Part shown: one piece after another, positions 7,870 through 14,219 of the stretch
Numbering within the stretch: position 1 is the stretch's first letter
Layout of the letters: each line of letters starts with the position of its first letter
Origin: Oscillospiraceae bacterium
GTDB lineage: Bacteria > Bacillota > Clostridia > Oscillospirales > Ruminococcaceae
Direction: 5' to 3'
Assembly (NCBI GenBank): GCA_900752435.1
Contig: CAADVD010000004.1
Coordinates: 1 to 15,137, forward strand
DNA: 15,137 nt
Notes under the pieces: model-generated
Told to the model about the DNA's origin: nothing
Database searches by the model: none
What the model saw: only the letters and a program-made list of their open reading frames with translations
Program-made: the position numbers and the translations under genes

Positions 7870-9011
7870 GTGGGATTACCTCCGGCTTGCTGGAACAGGG
7901 TGTGGGTGAGTTCGGTTTGATAGGGGGTGAGGGGTTCGCCGGTTTGGGATTCGTAAAAGTCGGAAAAGAGAGCTTCCGGCGATTGGGTTTGGATTTGCTG
8001 GATGGAGACGGCGCTTTTGGGGGTGAGGGCATCCATTTGGGCGAATTTGACGCCGAGGATGTTCGGGAGGACGGCTTTGAGCTGGGACATGACATCGGCA
8101 ATGGGTTTGGCGTCGGTGAGGTTGACAAACACATAGTCGTCAAAATTTTGGTTTTGGTGCCAGTCGCGGTTGAGGACGTCGGCAAAGGAACCGGTCAGGG
8201 TGCGGACGTCGTGCAGAGGGTGAATGGGGTGTTCGGTTATGGTGAGGGTTCCTTTTTCGCCGAGTTCCAGCAGGAGGTAGGATTTTTGCTGGCTGGCTTC
8301 GTCGATGGAGTATTTGAGGGGAGAGCCGCTGTATCGGGCATGGGGCAGGCCGATGGTGCGGCCGCCGTGGATGTGGCCGAGAGCAAGATAGTCAAATGCG
8401 GCAAAGTCATGCAGGGAGATGAGTTCACTGCCGCCGACTTGCTCGGAAAGATCGGAATCTGTGGCGCCGGCGGTGAAAAAGCCATGGGCGAGGAGAACGT
8501 TGCGTTCGGCGGTGTTGAGGTGCTCGAGCAGGGGTTGGCAGAAGCGGTGAAAGGCCTCGTTGTTGGTTTTGAGGGATTCGTCGGGGAAGAGGGGGCGGAT
8601 GTCGTACTGGTCGAGGTAGGGGAGGGCGTAGAAATGAACGGGGCCGTGGGCATCGTACAGGGTAATGGGTTCGGTGGGATAGGAGGGGCGGCCGATGAGG
8701 TGTACGCCGGATTCGGCGAGCAGGGCACTGCCAAAGGAAAGACGTTCTTTGGAGTCGTGGTTGCCGGCGGTGAGAATGACGGCGGCGCGGACTTCTTGGG
8801 CAAGGCGGATGAGCGTGTCGTTGAGCAGGGCAACGGCTTCCGCAGAGGGCACACTGCGGTCGTAGATGTCGCCGCAGATGAGGATAACGTCTGGTTGGAT
8901 GGTGAGCATGTCCGAGATGAATTGGTTGAGGAAATGGCGCTGGTCGGCGAGCAGGGAATAGTCGTTGAGAAGTTTGCCGAGATGCCAGTCGCTGGTGTGG
9001 ATGATTTTCAT
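7866..9011 (-). CDS. sbcD: Nuclease SbcCD subunit D (Mre11-like)
   Basis: SbcD is the manganese-dependent 3'-5' exonuclease and hairpin endonuclease of the SbcCD complex. In the 381-residue product the five metallophosphoesterase motifs are intact: TSDWHLG with D8 and H10, CGDIYD with D48, GNHD with N84 and H85, AHGFF with H176, and LGHIHGG with H213 and H215. A capping domain follows to the C terminus. I start at the ATG giving MKIIHTSDWH because GGAGGA lies eight bases before it; an in-frame ATG at 9026 would lie upstream of that ribosome binding site. The stop overlaps the sbcC start by four bases. Confidence 0.96.
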   Translation of the reverse strand: MKIIHTSDWHLGKLLNDYSLLADQRHFLNQFISDMLTIQPDVILICGDIYDRSVPSAEAVALLNDTLIRLAQEVRAAVILTAGNHDSKERLSFGSALLAESGVHLIGRPSYPTEPITLYDAHGPVHFYALPYLDQYDIRPLFPDESLKTNNEAFHRFCQPLLEHLNTAERNVLLAHGFFTAGATDSDLSEQVGGSELISLHDFAAFDYLALGHIHGGRTIGLPHARYSGSPLKYSIDEASQQKSYLLLELGEKGTLTITEHPIHPLHDVRTLTGSFADVLNRDWHQNQNFDDYVFVNLTDAKPIADVMSQLKAVLPNILGVKFAQMDALTPKSAVSIQQIQTQSPEALFSDFYESQTGEPLTPYQTELTHTLFQQAGGNPT

Positions 9012-9040
9012 GGGGAGTTCCTCCATTGGGTGTTTTCTTT

Positions 9041-9046
9041 AGTATA
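9041..9046 (-). promoter_or_regulatory. Extended -10 promoter of sbcDC
   Basis: On the minus strand TGCTATACT supplies a TGn extension plus a good -10 hexamer (TATACT). The sequence 17 bases upstream, TTCTTT, is a poor -35. The start of transcription would be near 9034, about 23 bases before the sbcD ATG. Confidence 0.6.
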
Positions 9047-9082
9047 GCATGATGTGAGGGGAAAAAGAAGTGCTGGAATGGA

Positions 9083-9120
9083 AAACAGGCAGGAAATCGA
9101 TGGGGATTTCCTGCCTGTTT
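9083..9120. terminator. 16-bp perfect hairpin, bidirectional-type terminator
   Basis: AAACAGGCAGGAAATC (9083-9098) and its exact complement (9105-9120) are separated by six bases. Reading minus the stem ends in TTTT, and reading plus in TTTG. On the minus strand it would stop transcripts arriving from the small genes at 9266-10695 just before the sbcDC promoter. Confidence 0.75.
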
Positions 9121-9265
9121 GTTCTGTGTTGGCATGTGTTTCATTTTTAAAGAGCCTGTGAAGTGCTGGCGCTATTTATTTTTACAGACTACAAAGTCTT
9201 GACAGAATGACATATTTTATCCAAGATGCTTCTCACGACAACTCCTCAATATGACTATAAGCCAG

Positions 9266-9454
9266 TTAAACATCTTTTAATAGGGTTTCTGCAATAGCAC
9301 TAAGTGTTTTTTCGCTATAGTCTCCCCCTATTGAATACGCTATTCTAAAAACATTATTAGCATATTTTTCGCATTCAGAATCATTATTAATTTTTAGTAT
9401 ATCTTTTATAATGCGTATGCAGTTGCTTTTTTCTTCTTCCGTCGGTGTATACAT
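9266..9454 (-). CDS. Hypothetical 62-residue protein
   Basis: I do not recognise this protein. It is small, soluble-looking and mostly helical by composition. It has an acidic and basic N-terminal half (TEEEKSNCIRIIKDILK) with two cysteines (C12 and C29), no membrane span and no signal peptide. The ATG is preceded by GGAG about seven bases upstream, which supports it being translated. The base composition is clearly more AT-rich than sbcCD or the ABC operon, matching the adjacent protease-like gene and suggesting an accessory insertion. It could be a partner of the upstream gene, but nothing in the sequence shows this. Confidence 0.55.
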   Translation of the reverse strand: MYTPTEEEKSNCIRIIKDILKINNDSECEKYANNVFRIAYSIGGDYSEKTLSAIAETLLKDV

Positions 9455-9590
9455 TGAGTTTCTCCATTAATCTTTAAGCAATCTTGCAATAGTCTTAACT
9501 TGATCCATGGCTTAATGATCGAAATTTGATGTCCTTCTCTAAAAATAGGCAAGGATATTGATTCGCGGTGTTGTCTTATAGGAACTCCTA

Positions 9591-10220
9591 TTATGTCTTC
9601 TTTTCAACTGCTATGTATGTATTTCGATATAGAGGCATTTTTAGCATGCTGGTATTCCAAAGCGTTTTGAATTCTTGGATAGCTATTTTTCTGTTGTAAT
9701 GTTTTTCTTCGCAATTCGACAGATATTCCAAAGATTCTGCTAGGTAGATTTCCTTTTCATTATAACCTACTATGGGGACATAGTGCAATGCTTTATTGGA
9801 TTTTTCGATTCGGATCAGCACGATGACCGGATTGCCTTTGGACACTTCTTTCTTTAAGGCGTTCAGATTTCCGATTCGATATTTTGTGTGCAATCCATAG
9901 CGGTTTAATAAATTGCAAATTCCTTTTGGATACACATATCCGCTTCTCATCTTATTGGGCATTATTTGATACAGTTTTTCGCCGTTTGCATCAAGGCCGA
10001 AATGCCGCAAAATATAAGCGGATGAGAATGCAGAGCATTCTAAATTTTGCTGAAAATCAATGCGGTTCTTTTGTGTGACAGAAAAGGACTGGGGGGAGTG
10101 ATTTTTTGAAAAGTGGGGAACGGCAATCCCCATTAAGAGCCAGTCTACTAAAGTTGTGATAAGCAAGTAATTTATGGCGCTTCCTAGGATACATAGGAAG
10201 AACCGTGTAAAAAAAGACAT
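9591..10220 (-). CDS. Membrane-anchored C39-like (papain-fold) protein
   Basis: The 209-residue product starts with a hydrophobic segment (about 5-35) that would anchor it in the membrane. A domain resembling peptidase family C39 and its C39_2 relatives follows. The putative catalytic cysteine is C62 in NLECSAFSSAY, preceded by glutamines (Q57 and Q58) in the oxyanion-hole position. The histidine is H146 in ALHYVPIVGY. The acid expected after the next strand appears as E162 in YLAES rather than Asp or Asn. C39 domains normally cleave double-glycine leader peptides next to an ABC exporter, but no exporter domain is fused here. Whether it is active is unclear. AAGGAGG seven bases before the ATG is an excellent ribosome binding site. 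Composition is AT-rich, like the neighbouring small gene. Confidence 0.7.
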   Translation of the reverse strand: MSFFTRFFLCILGSAINYLLITTLVDWLLMGIAVPHFSKNHSPQSFSVTQKNRIDFQQNLECSAFSSAYILRHFGLDANGEKLYQIMPNKMRSGYVYPKGICNLLNRYGLHTKYRIGNLNALKKEVSKGNPVIVLIRIEKSNKALHYVPIVGYNEKEIYLAESLEYLSNCEEKHYNRKIAIQEFKTLWNTSMLKMPLYRNTYIAVEKKT

Positions 10221-10248
10221 TCAGTATCCTCCTTTGTGATATGTAACG

Positions 10249-10298
10249 CATAATTTCGTTGATGGAAATGCAATGGATATGCATGAAATAGAGGCAGA
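10249..10298 (-). pseudogene. Remnant resembling the 3' end of the FtsX-type permease gene
   Basis: About 40 of 50 bases match 10864-10913, the end of the permease gene, including 13 identical bases in a row (10259-10271). On the minus strand the frame reads IHCISINEIM, comparable with IQRISIKEIM of the permease C terminus. The stop codon is not conserved and nothing else of a permease is visible beside it. This looks like the relic of a second permease gene or a local partial duplication. Confidence 0.5.
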
Positions 10299-10311
10299 AT
10301 TGCTTTGTACC

Positions 10312-10695
10312 TTACGCTTCGCGTGTGCCTGTTTTGATAAATTCAATCAATTGTTCGACGTCTTCAAAATCATCATAATCGCCATGGATTCCCTCGCGGT
10401 GGTAGACAACACCGGCTTTTTCGTTTTGTTCCAAGCAGTCCAGCAGAGTTTCTTCGCCATACCGTTTGGCAAAAAGTGTAAAAGCATGGGGCTTGATTTT
10501 TTGCAATAGCCCTTTTTGGCATTCCTGATCACATTCGTAGCAATGGCGAAGACCTTTTTTTATGGAACAGCTTCTGTTTTCACATGAGTTGCTGCCAGGA
10601 CAATCGACGGAATCACATCCTGCGCAGTTTACATTTTCGGAGCATAGGCAGCAAGCCAGTCCACACCTTGCAATGCCAAGTTCGCGTTTCATCAT
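10312..10695 (-). CDS. Cys-rich DUF3795-type protein
   Basis: The 127-residue product has 12 cysteines in its first 59 residues (C11, C15, C16, C18, C24, C27, C32, C38, C43, C52, C55, C59). They are arranged like the DUF3795 family (CGLxCxxC, CxGC, then CxxxKGxxxCxEC), which suggests metal binding. The C-terminal half is acidic and helical without cysteines. The biochemical role of this family is not established. Two adjacent methionines open the frame, and AAGGA lies upstream at a somewhat long distance. The gene has its own promoter with a hairpin leader. About 90 bases separate it from the protease-like gene, with no obvious terminator, so some co-transcription is possible. Confidence 0.75.
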   Translation of the reverse strand: MMKRELGIARCGLACCLCSENVNCAGCDSVDCPGSNSCENRSCSIKKGLRHCYECDQECQKGLLQKIKPHAFTLFAKRYGEETLLDCLEQNEKAGVVYHREGIHGDYDDFEDVEQLIEFIKTGTREA

Positions 10696-10721
10696 TTGTT
10701 TTCCATTCCTTTCTTGTGCTT

Positions 10722-10791
10722 TGAGGTGTCTGTTGCTCTAACCTTTGGTGCAGATGGGTCAATGGACACCTCAGATTTTGGGACTAGTATA
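10722..10791 (-). promoter_or_regulatory. Promoter and inverted-repeat leader of the DUF3795 gene
   Basis: On the minus strand TGTGCTATACT (-10 at 10791-10786) is an extended -10 promoter with a poor -35. About six bases after the predicted start, TGAGGTGTC (10773-10765) pairs perfectly with GACACCTCA (10730-10722) across a 34-base interior, ending 26 bases before the start codon. This could be a folded regulatory leader. The motif TGTCCATTGACCCA inside it also recalls insertion-sequence ends, so a relic is an alternative. Confidence 0.45.
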
Positions 10792-10851
10792 GCACACGAT
10801 ATATGACATCAGTATGTCGTAAATGTTTAAGAAAATCCGTTTGTCCTTGCT

Positions 10852-12018
10852 TTATGATGCACTCATGATTTCTTTGATGGAAATGCGTTGGATGCGCAGG
10901 GAATAGAAGTACATAATCGCTTCATATACCAAAATAAAGGAAACAAGAACAAGGAAAAAGACGGGAAAGTTGAATTCAAATTGCGGCATGGCATCCTCCG
11001 GAATGGCTTCCGATGCGGACGAGAAGAGTTTGACCATGAGTTTTAGTAAAGCGTATTGATACACGGTACCAACGGCAAATCCGAGGTAAGCCACCGGACG
11101 GTAACCGTTGAGAATGGCGCCGCTGCATTCCTTAAAGGAATAGCCGAACACAGTCATGATGGAAATAGTGGGGGCGTTGGCGCTTGTTACGGTGGTGACG
11201 GACAACAATAGGGTCGTGAATGCTAAAATAATGCCGATAATAAGAATCATGGCGGCAAACAGCGGACTGGCCAAATCGTTCATGCTGACGGACATTTGCA
11301 GCATGGCCGAATAACAAAACGCGGAAAACGCAATGAAAAAGACGAGCGCCGGACGGCTTTTGACAGTACTTTGTTTTAGCTCCTGCAAAAAAGCGCTTTC
11401 CGTTTGTTTGGGCGCTTTGGCCTGTTTCGATTTGCCGGCGGACAGGCTTTTGCCGTGCAGCAGTTCCAAAGCAGGGCGCTTTAATTGTACATAGCTGTAC
11501 AGGATGGATAACAGGGCAAAAATGAGAGTCGGCAAAAGAACCAGAGCCAGCAGTAGAGAGGGATGAACATGCAGGGCGATGTCGGGCAGGATATGATCTT
11601 CGTTCATCGTATTATAAAACAGCGGCATCAGCAAAAAGGAAGAGGCAAAGCCGAGAGCTGTTCCGGTAAAAATGCACAGTCCGAACACCCAGAAGTGTTT
11701 GGCGATTTGTAGATTGGAATAACCGAGTGCTTTTAAAATGCCCAGCTCCTTTTTGTGGGTATCGATGTAGTGCTTGATGTAGAAAAACAGCATCACAACG
11801 GAAGTGAGAAGCAGACAGCCGCTGCTGATGGCGCAGATGATTTTGGCTGTTAGAGACTGTACTTCGTAAAAGCTCCGAACAGCATCGTTGGTGATAAGGG
11901 GTTCAATTTCGGTGAGGTCGAGAAGAAAGTTCAGAAATAACGTGCAGACAAACACGGCGCAGAAGGCAACGATGGAAACGCCGATGAGCTTGATAGCATC
12001 TTTTGCTCGAATGATCAT
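10852..12018 (-). CDS. ABC transporter permease, FtsX/MacB type
   Basis: The 388-residue membrane protein has about eight predicted spans (roughly 12-34, 58-82, 108-134, 154-176, 224-244, 254-276, 308-330 and 350-374). These fall into two similar halves: the coupling motif KKELGILKALGYSN at 89-102 is echoed by SIMTVFGYSFKEC at 286-298. A basic cytoplasmic linker (about 180-222) joins them. There is only a small extracellular segment, unlike MacB or LolC. The ATG giving MIIRAKDAIK is chosen over an in-frame TTG at 12036, because the TTG would add MDGDGR and overlap the ATPase gene. It follows the ATPase gene by eight bases and presumably forms the transporter with it. The substrate is unknown; the TetR regulator suggests efflux of a toxic compound. 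Confidence 0.9.
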   Translation of the reverse strand: MIIRAKDAIKLIGVSIVAFCAVFVCTLFLNFLLDLTEIEPLITNDAVRSFYEVQSLTAKIICAISSGCLLLTSVVMLFFYIKHYIDTHKKELGILKALGYSNLQIAKHFWVFGLCIFTGTALGFASSFLLMPLFYNTMNEDHILPDIALHVHPSLLLALVLLPTLIFALLSILYSYVQLKRPALELLHGKSLSAGKSKQAKAPKQTESAFLQELKQSTVKSRPALVFFIAFSAFCYSAMLQMSVSMNDLASPLFAAMILIIGIILAFTTLLLSVTTVTSANAPTISIMTVFGYSFKECSGAILNGYRPVAYLGFAVGTVYQYALLKLMVKLFSSASEAIPEDAMPQFEFNFPVFFLVLVSFILVYEAIMYFYSLRIQRISIKEIMSAS

Positions 12019-12025
12019 CCTGCCA

Positions 12026-12718
12026 TCACCATCCAATCTCGTAAGCGGTCTTTTGTGTGGGATTGGTGACGGATTCTACGATGCGGCCGCTGTTCATTTT
12101 GATGACGGTGTTTGCCATTTCGGCAATGTTGGTGTTGTGAGTCACCATAAGCATGGTGAAGTGCAGGTCGGCTTGCAGTTTGGCGATGTAGTCCAGAATC
12201 AAACGGCCGGTTTCTTCGTCCAATGCGCCCGTGGGCTCGTCCAAGAATAGGACGTTGGGCTTTTTGGCCAGCGCGCGGGCGATGGAGACACGCTGTTGTT
12301 CGCCGCCGGAAAGCTCGCGGGGGAATTTGTCCATTTTATCCGTCAGGCCAACGGCTTCGATGATGGCGCGGTAATCTTTGTTGCTTGCCAGATCAGCGCC
12401 CATTTTGACGTTTTGGCCGACGGTCAGATTCGGGAGCAGGTAATATTGCTGGAAAATAAAGCCCACGTTGTCCCTGCGGAATTGGGTCAGGGCTTTGTCG
12501 CTGAGGGCGGTGATGTCGGTGTCATCGTACCGGATGGCGCCGCTGTCCGGACGTTCCAAGCCGGAAATGACATTGAGCAGAGTGGATTTTCCCGAACCGG
12601 ATGGACCGAGAATGACGGTGAAATCACCGTCGGGCAGTTGAAGTGAGAGGTCTTTTAGCACGGGAAAGGTGTTGTCCTGACTGCCATAAGCTTTGGTGAT
12701 GTGCTGCATTTCAATCAT
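12026..12718 (-). CDS. ABC transporter ATP-binding protein, MacB/LolD type
   Basis: The 230-residue ATPase powers the permease encoded next. Walker A GPSGSGKST is at 38-46, the Q-loop at Q90-Q91 in IFQQYYLLPNLT, the signature LSGGEQQR at 136-143, Walker B VLFLDEPTGALD at 156-167 and the switch H194 in VTHN. The QQYYLLPNLTV loop and LSGGEQQRVSIARAL are typical of the MacB/LolD/FtsE group that works with FtsX-type permeases. Its ATG overlaps the end of the TetR gene by eight bases, so translation is probably coupled. No anomalies are seen. Confidence 0.93.
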   Translation of the reverse strand: MIEMQHITKAYGSQDNTFPVLKDLSLQLPDGDFTVILGPSGSGKSTLLNVISGLERPDSGAIRYDDTDITALSDKALTQFRRDNVGFIFQQYYLLPNLTVGQNVKMGADLASNKDYRAIIEAVGLTDKMDKFPRELSGGEQQRVSIARALAKKPNVLFLDEPTGALDEETGRLILDYIAKLQADLHFTMLMVTHNTNIAEMANTVIKMNSGRIVESVTNPTQKTAYEIGW

Positions 12719-13301
12719 GATTGGTTTCCTCCGGTTGTTTTTTTAGTTTGAGCAACAAACCCATGCAGACATCCGTGAGCATACGGTTTACTTCTTCTTC
12801 GGTGAAGCGGCATACGCCGGTTGCCAATAGGGCGGCGATTCCATGGGTGAAAATCCATAGCTGCAGATACAGCTTGTGGGCATCGTGGGCGTTCAAAGCG
12901 TATTCGTCTTGAACGGTTTGCAAAATCTGCCGGTTGTTTTCATCAATGATGGACAAAACATCCGATAAATTCGGCGCGGCGCCATTTTCTGTCATAAACA
13001 GAAGCTGAAAGAGCTTGGGTTCTTCCGTAGCAAAGCGGATGTAAGCGATGCCGACGCCTTTGAAAGCGGGTTTTGCGGTCAGACCTTGCTGGACATATTG
13101 ATTATAAAGAGCTTTGGCCGATTGGATGGTTTCCTGCTGGACCTCCTCCATGTCCTGGAAGACGGTGAATATGGGACGAGGAGAGCTGTTCAGCTCTGCG
13201 GCCAAGCTGCGGGCGGTGATGCCAGCGATGCCTTTGCGGCGCGTGATGGCTAAGGAGGCGGCAAGGATTTCTTCCCGGGTAAATTTTTGTTTGGGCGGCA
13301 T
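12711..13301 (-). CDS. TetR/AcrR family transcriptional regulator
   Basis: The 196-residue protein has the N-terminal three-helix DNA-binding domain (about 9-50), with the recognition region TARSLAAELNSSPRPIFTVF. The family usually has Tyr near the end of this helix; here the equivalent is Phe. An all-helical C-terminal ligand-binding and dimerisation domain follows, with a Trp-phe-thr-his-gly (WIFTHG) segment near 148 like that of the WHG-type TetR domains. GAGAGG is seven to eight bases before the ATG. The gene opens an operon with the ATPase and permease, and a large palindrome lies at its own promoter, so it is very probably an autorepressor that also controls the transporter. The inducing ligand cannot be told. 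Confidence 0.92.
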   Translation of the reverse strand: MPPKQKFTREEILAASLAITRRKGIAGITARSLAAELNSSPRPIFTVFQDMEEVQQETIQSAKALYNQYVQQGLTAKPAFKGVGIAYIRFATEEPKLFQLLFMTENGAAPNLSDVLSIIDENNRQILQTVQDEYALNAHDAHKLYLQLWIFTHGIAALLATGVCRFTEEEVNRMLTDVCMGLLLKLKKQPEETNHD

Positions 13302-13325
13302 GGGGCAACCTCTCTTTCAATAGAA

Positions 13326-13357
13326 TAAAAACTAATGTTTTAAAACAACTGTTTTTA
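13326..13357. promoter_or_regulatory. Probable TetR operator (large palindrome)
   Basis: A 12-bp perfect palindrome TGTTTTAAAACA (13336-13347) is framed symmetrically by AAAAAC (13327-13332) and GTTTTT (13351-13356). Only the three bases on each side between these blocks break the symmetry. It abuts the -10 hexamer and covers the transcription start of the TetR operon, the place where a TetR dimer pair would block RNA polymerase. Confidence 0.75.
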
Positions 13358-13386
13358 ATTATAAAAGCTTGTCCGTGTTTTGTCAA
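13358..13386 (-). promoter_or_regulatory. Promoter of the TetR-ABC operon
   Basis: On the minus strand TTGACA (13386-13381) and TATAAT (13363-13358) are perfect consensus hexamers separated by 17 bases. Such a strong promoter is what one expects for an operon held off by a repressor. Confidence 0.9.
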
Positions 13387-13420
13387 CAGAGTTTTTGGCT
13401 TTGGCAGAGGGGAAAAAGAA

Positions 13421-13449
13421 AAAGAGAGGCGCGCCGCGCCCCTCTTTTT
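13421..13449 (-). terminator. Terminator of the Cys/Gly-rich microprotein gene
   Basis: AAAGAGAGGCGCG-type bases pair with CGCGCCCCTCTTT in a 12-bp GC-rich stem with one mismatch and a three-base loop. On the minus strand the stem is followed by a T-rich tract. It lies 18 bases past the microprotein stop and isolates it from the TetR promoter. Confidence 0.8.
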
Positions 13450-13467
13450 GCAAGAATTTGTTTTAGA

Positions 13468-13599
13468 TTAGCAGCCACAACCGCCGCCGCAGCCATTGTT
13501 ACAGCCGCAGCCATCGTTGTTGAAAAAGCTACCGCAACCGCCACAGCAAACCAGCAATAAGATGATGATAAGTATCCAGCTACAATTGTTTCCGCACAT
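13468..13599 (-). CDS. 43-residue Cys/Gly-rich single-span microprotein
   Basis: The product begins MCGNNCSW, runs through a hydrophobic span (about 8-17, ILIIILLLV), then a CCGGCG turn, and ends in a Gly/Asn/Cys tail. Ten of its 43 residues are cysteine. Small proteins of this style occur in clostridia, sometimes labelled chorion-class high-cysteine proteins; their function is unknown. An upstream frame could make a longer 116-residue product, but the ribosome binding site AGAGGA stands eight bases before the ATG used here. The gene also has its own promoter, folded leader and terminator, which argue it is real and independently expressed. It could bind metal or form disulphide-linked surface material, but nothing decides this. 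Confidence 0.75.
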   Translation of the reverse strand: MCGNNCSWILIIILLLVCCGGCGSFFNNDGCGCNNGCGGGCGC

Positions 13600-13635
13600 A
13601 ATATCCTCTTTTCTCCGGCAGAAGAACGATTGTTT

Positions 13636-13694
13636 CAAGGCGGCCCGCTTCGCTGTCTGCCGGTTGGAGCGGCGGGCTTTTCTCTTGAGCCTTG
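13636..13694 (-). promoter_or_regulatory. Folded leader of the microprotein gene
   Basis: CAAGGC (13636-13641) pairs with GCCTTG (13689-13694), GCCCGC (13643-13648) with GCGGGC (13672-13677), and CGCT (13651-13654) with AGCG (13668-13671), giving a long interrupted hairpin that fills most of the predicted 5' leader. On the plus strand the inner stem is followed by CTTTTCTCTT, so it could also act as a terminator against opposing transcription. Confidence 0.45.
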
Positions 13695-13705
13695 ATACAT
13701 TCCAT

Positions 13706-13735
13706 ATTATGTGCCGGGGGGGAGATGTGTTACAA
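13706..13735 (-). promoter_or_regulatory. Promoter of the microprotein gene
   Basis: On the minus strand TTGTAA (13735-13730) and CATAAT (13711-13706) are 18 bases apart. The -35 touches the T tract of the sepF terminator. Confidence 0.55.
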
Positions 13736-13763
13736 AAAAAGAGCGAAGCATTTTTCGCTTCGC
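13734..13763 (-). terminator. Terminator of the SepF-like gene
   Basis: On the minus strand GCGAAGC (13763-13757) and GCTTCGC (13749-13743) form a perfect stem with a seven-base loop, followed by TC and seven T residues. It lies 34 bases past the stop codon. Confidence 0.88.
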
Positions 13764-13796
13764 CCGCAGTGGTGGTTGGTTTGGATTGTTCTTTGA

Positions 13797-14159
13797 TTAG
13801 TTGTTTGATGTTGACCACATATCGCCTAAATCCGGATCAAATTCTTGGTCGCCATAGAGATTTAGAAAAGCATCGCCGGATAATTCAACATTATATGGAG
13901 CGACCAGCAGGGTTTGATTGGAAAGCTTGGCAACTTTGCCGTTGCAGCAATCGGTATAGCCGGTCAAATAGTCACGCATCCGTTCAAAAAGCGAAGAATC
14001 CATTCCTTTGATGTTGATTAATACAGGAGTACCGGCACTGATGTAGTTTGCAATCGTCTTCACGTCACTAAACGAATGGAATTTGACGACCATCACGGTG
14101 ACATGCTTCACGGCGCTGCGAATATCGGTCATGTCGTTGGTTTGTCTGGCTGTGTTCAT
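13797..14159 (-). CDS. SepF-like cell division protein
   Basis: SepF polymers anchor FtsZ to the membrane in Gram-positive bacteria. The 120-residue product contains the SepF core at about 23-95. This includes the segment FSDVKTIANYISAGTPVLINIKG, the helix SSLFERMRDYLTGYTDCCNGKVAKLS, and NQTLLVAPYNVEL, comparable to the family's FLLAPSNVDI. The usual N-terminal amphipathic membrane-binding helix and long linker are not evident; only about 20 polar residues precede the core. It is also not beside the usual ylm cluster genes. It may therefore be a SepF paralogue rather than the principal division protein. A run of G bases (AGAGGGGG) precedes the ATG as ribosome binding site. C-terminal residues 100-120 are acidic. 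Confidence 0.8.
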   Translation of the reverse strand: MNTARQTNDMTDIRSAVKHVTVMVVKFHSFSDVKTIANYISAGTPVLINIKGMDSSLFERMRDYLTGYTDCCNGKVAKLSNQTLLVAPYNVELSGDAFLNLYGDQEFDPDLGDMWSTSNN

Positions 14160-14190
14160 GTTCTTGCCCCCTCTTGTAGAATGTATTCCT

Positions 14191-14219
14191 ATTTTACTTC
14201 AAAAAAGACAATTCTTCAA
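14191..14219 (-). promoter_or_regulatory. Promoter of the SepF-like gene
   Basis: On the minus strand TTGAAG (14219-14214) and TAAAAT (14196-14191) are separated by 17 bases, placing the start of transcription about 25 bases before the start codon. Confidence 0.7.

Noticed and set aside
7887..9047. Plus-strand 386-codon open frame opposite sbcD
   Set aside because: All five phosphoesterase motifs are encoded on the other strand; the plus frame is a Gly/Val-rich mirror of biased codon use.
9407..9597. Minus-strand open frame between the protease-like gene and the 62-aa gene (reads PIRQHRESISLPIF...)
   Set aside because: It has no ATG or GTG start with a ribosome binding site and ends in a run of Lys codons shadowing the 62-aa gene; kept only as a possible relic.
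13468..13818. Longer 116-residue version of the Cys-rich protein
   Set aside because: The extra N-terminal part crosses the sepF terminator and the predicted leader hairpin, whereas a good ribosome binding site marks the 43-residue start.
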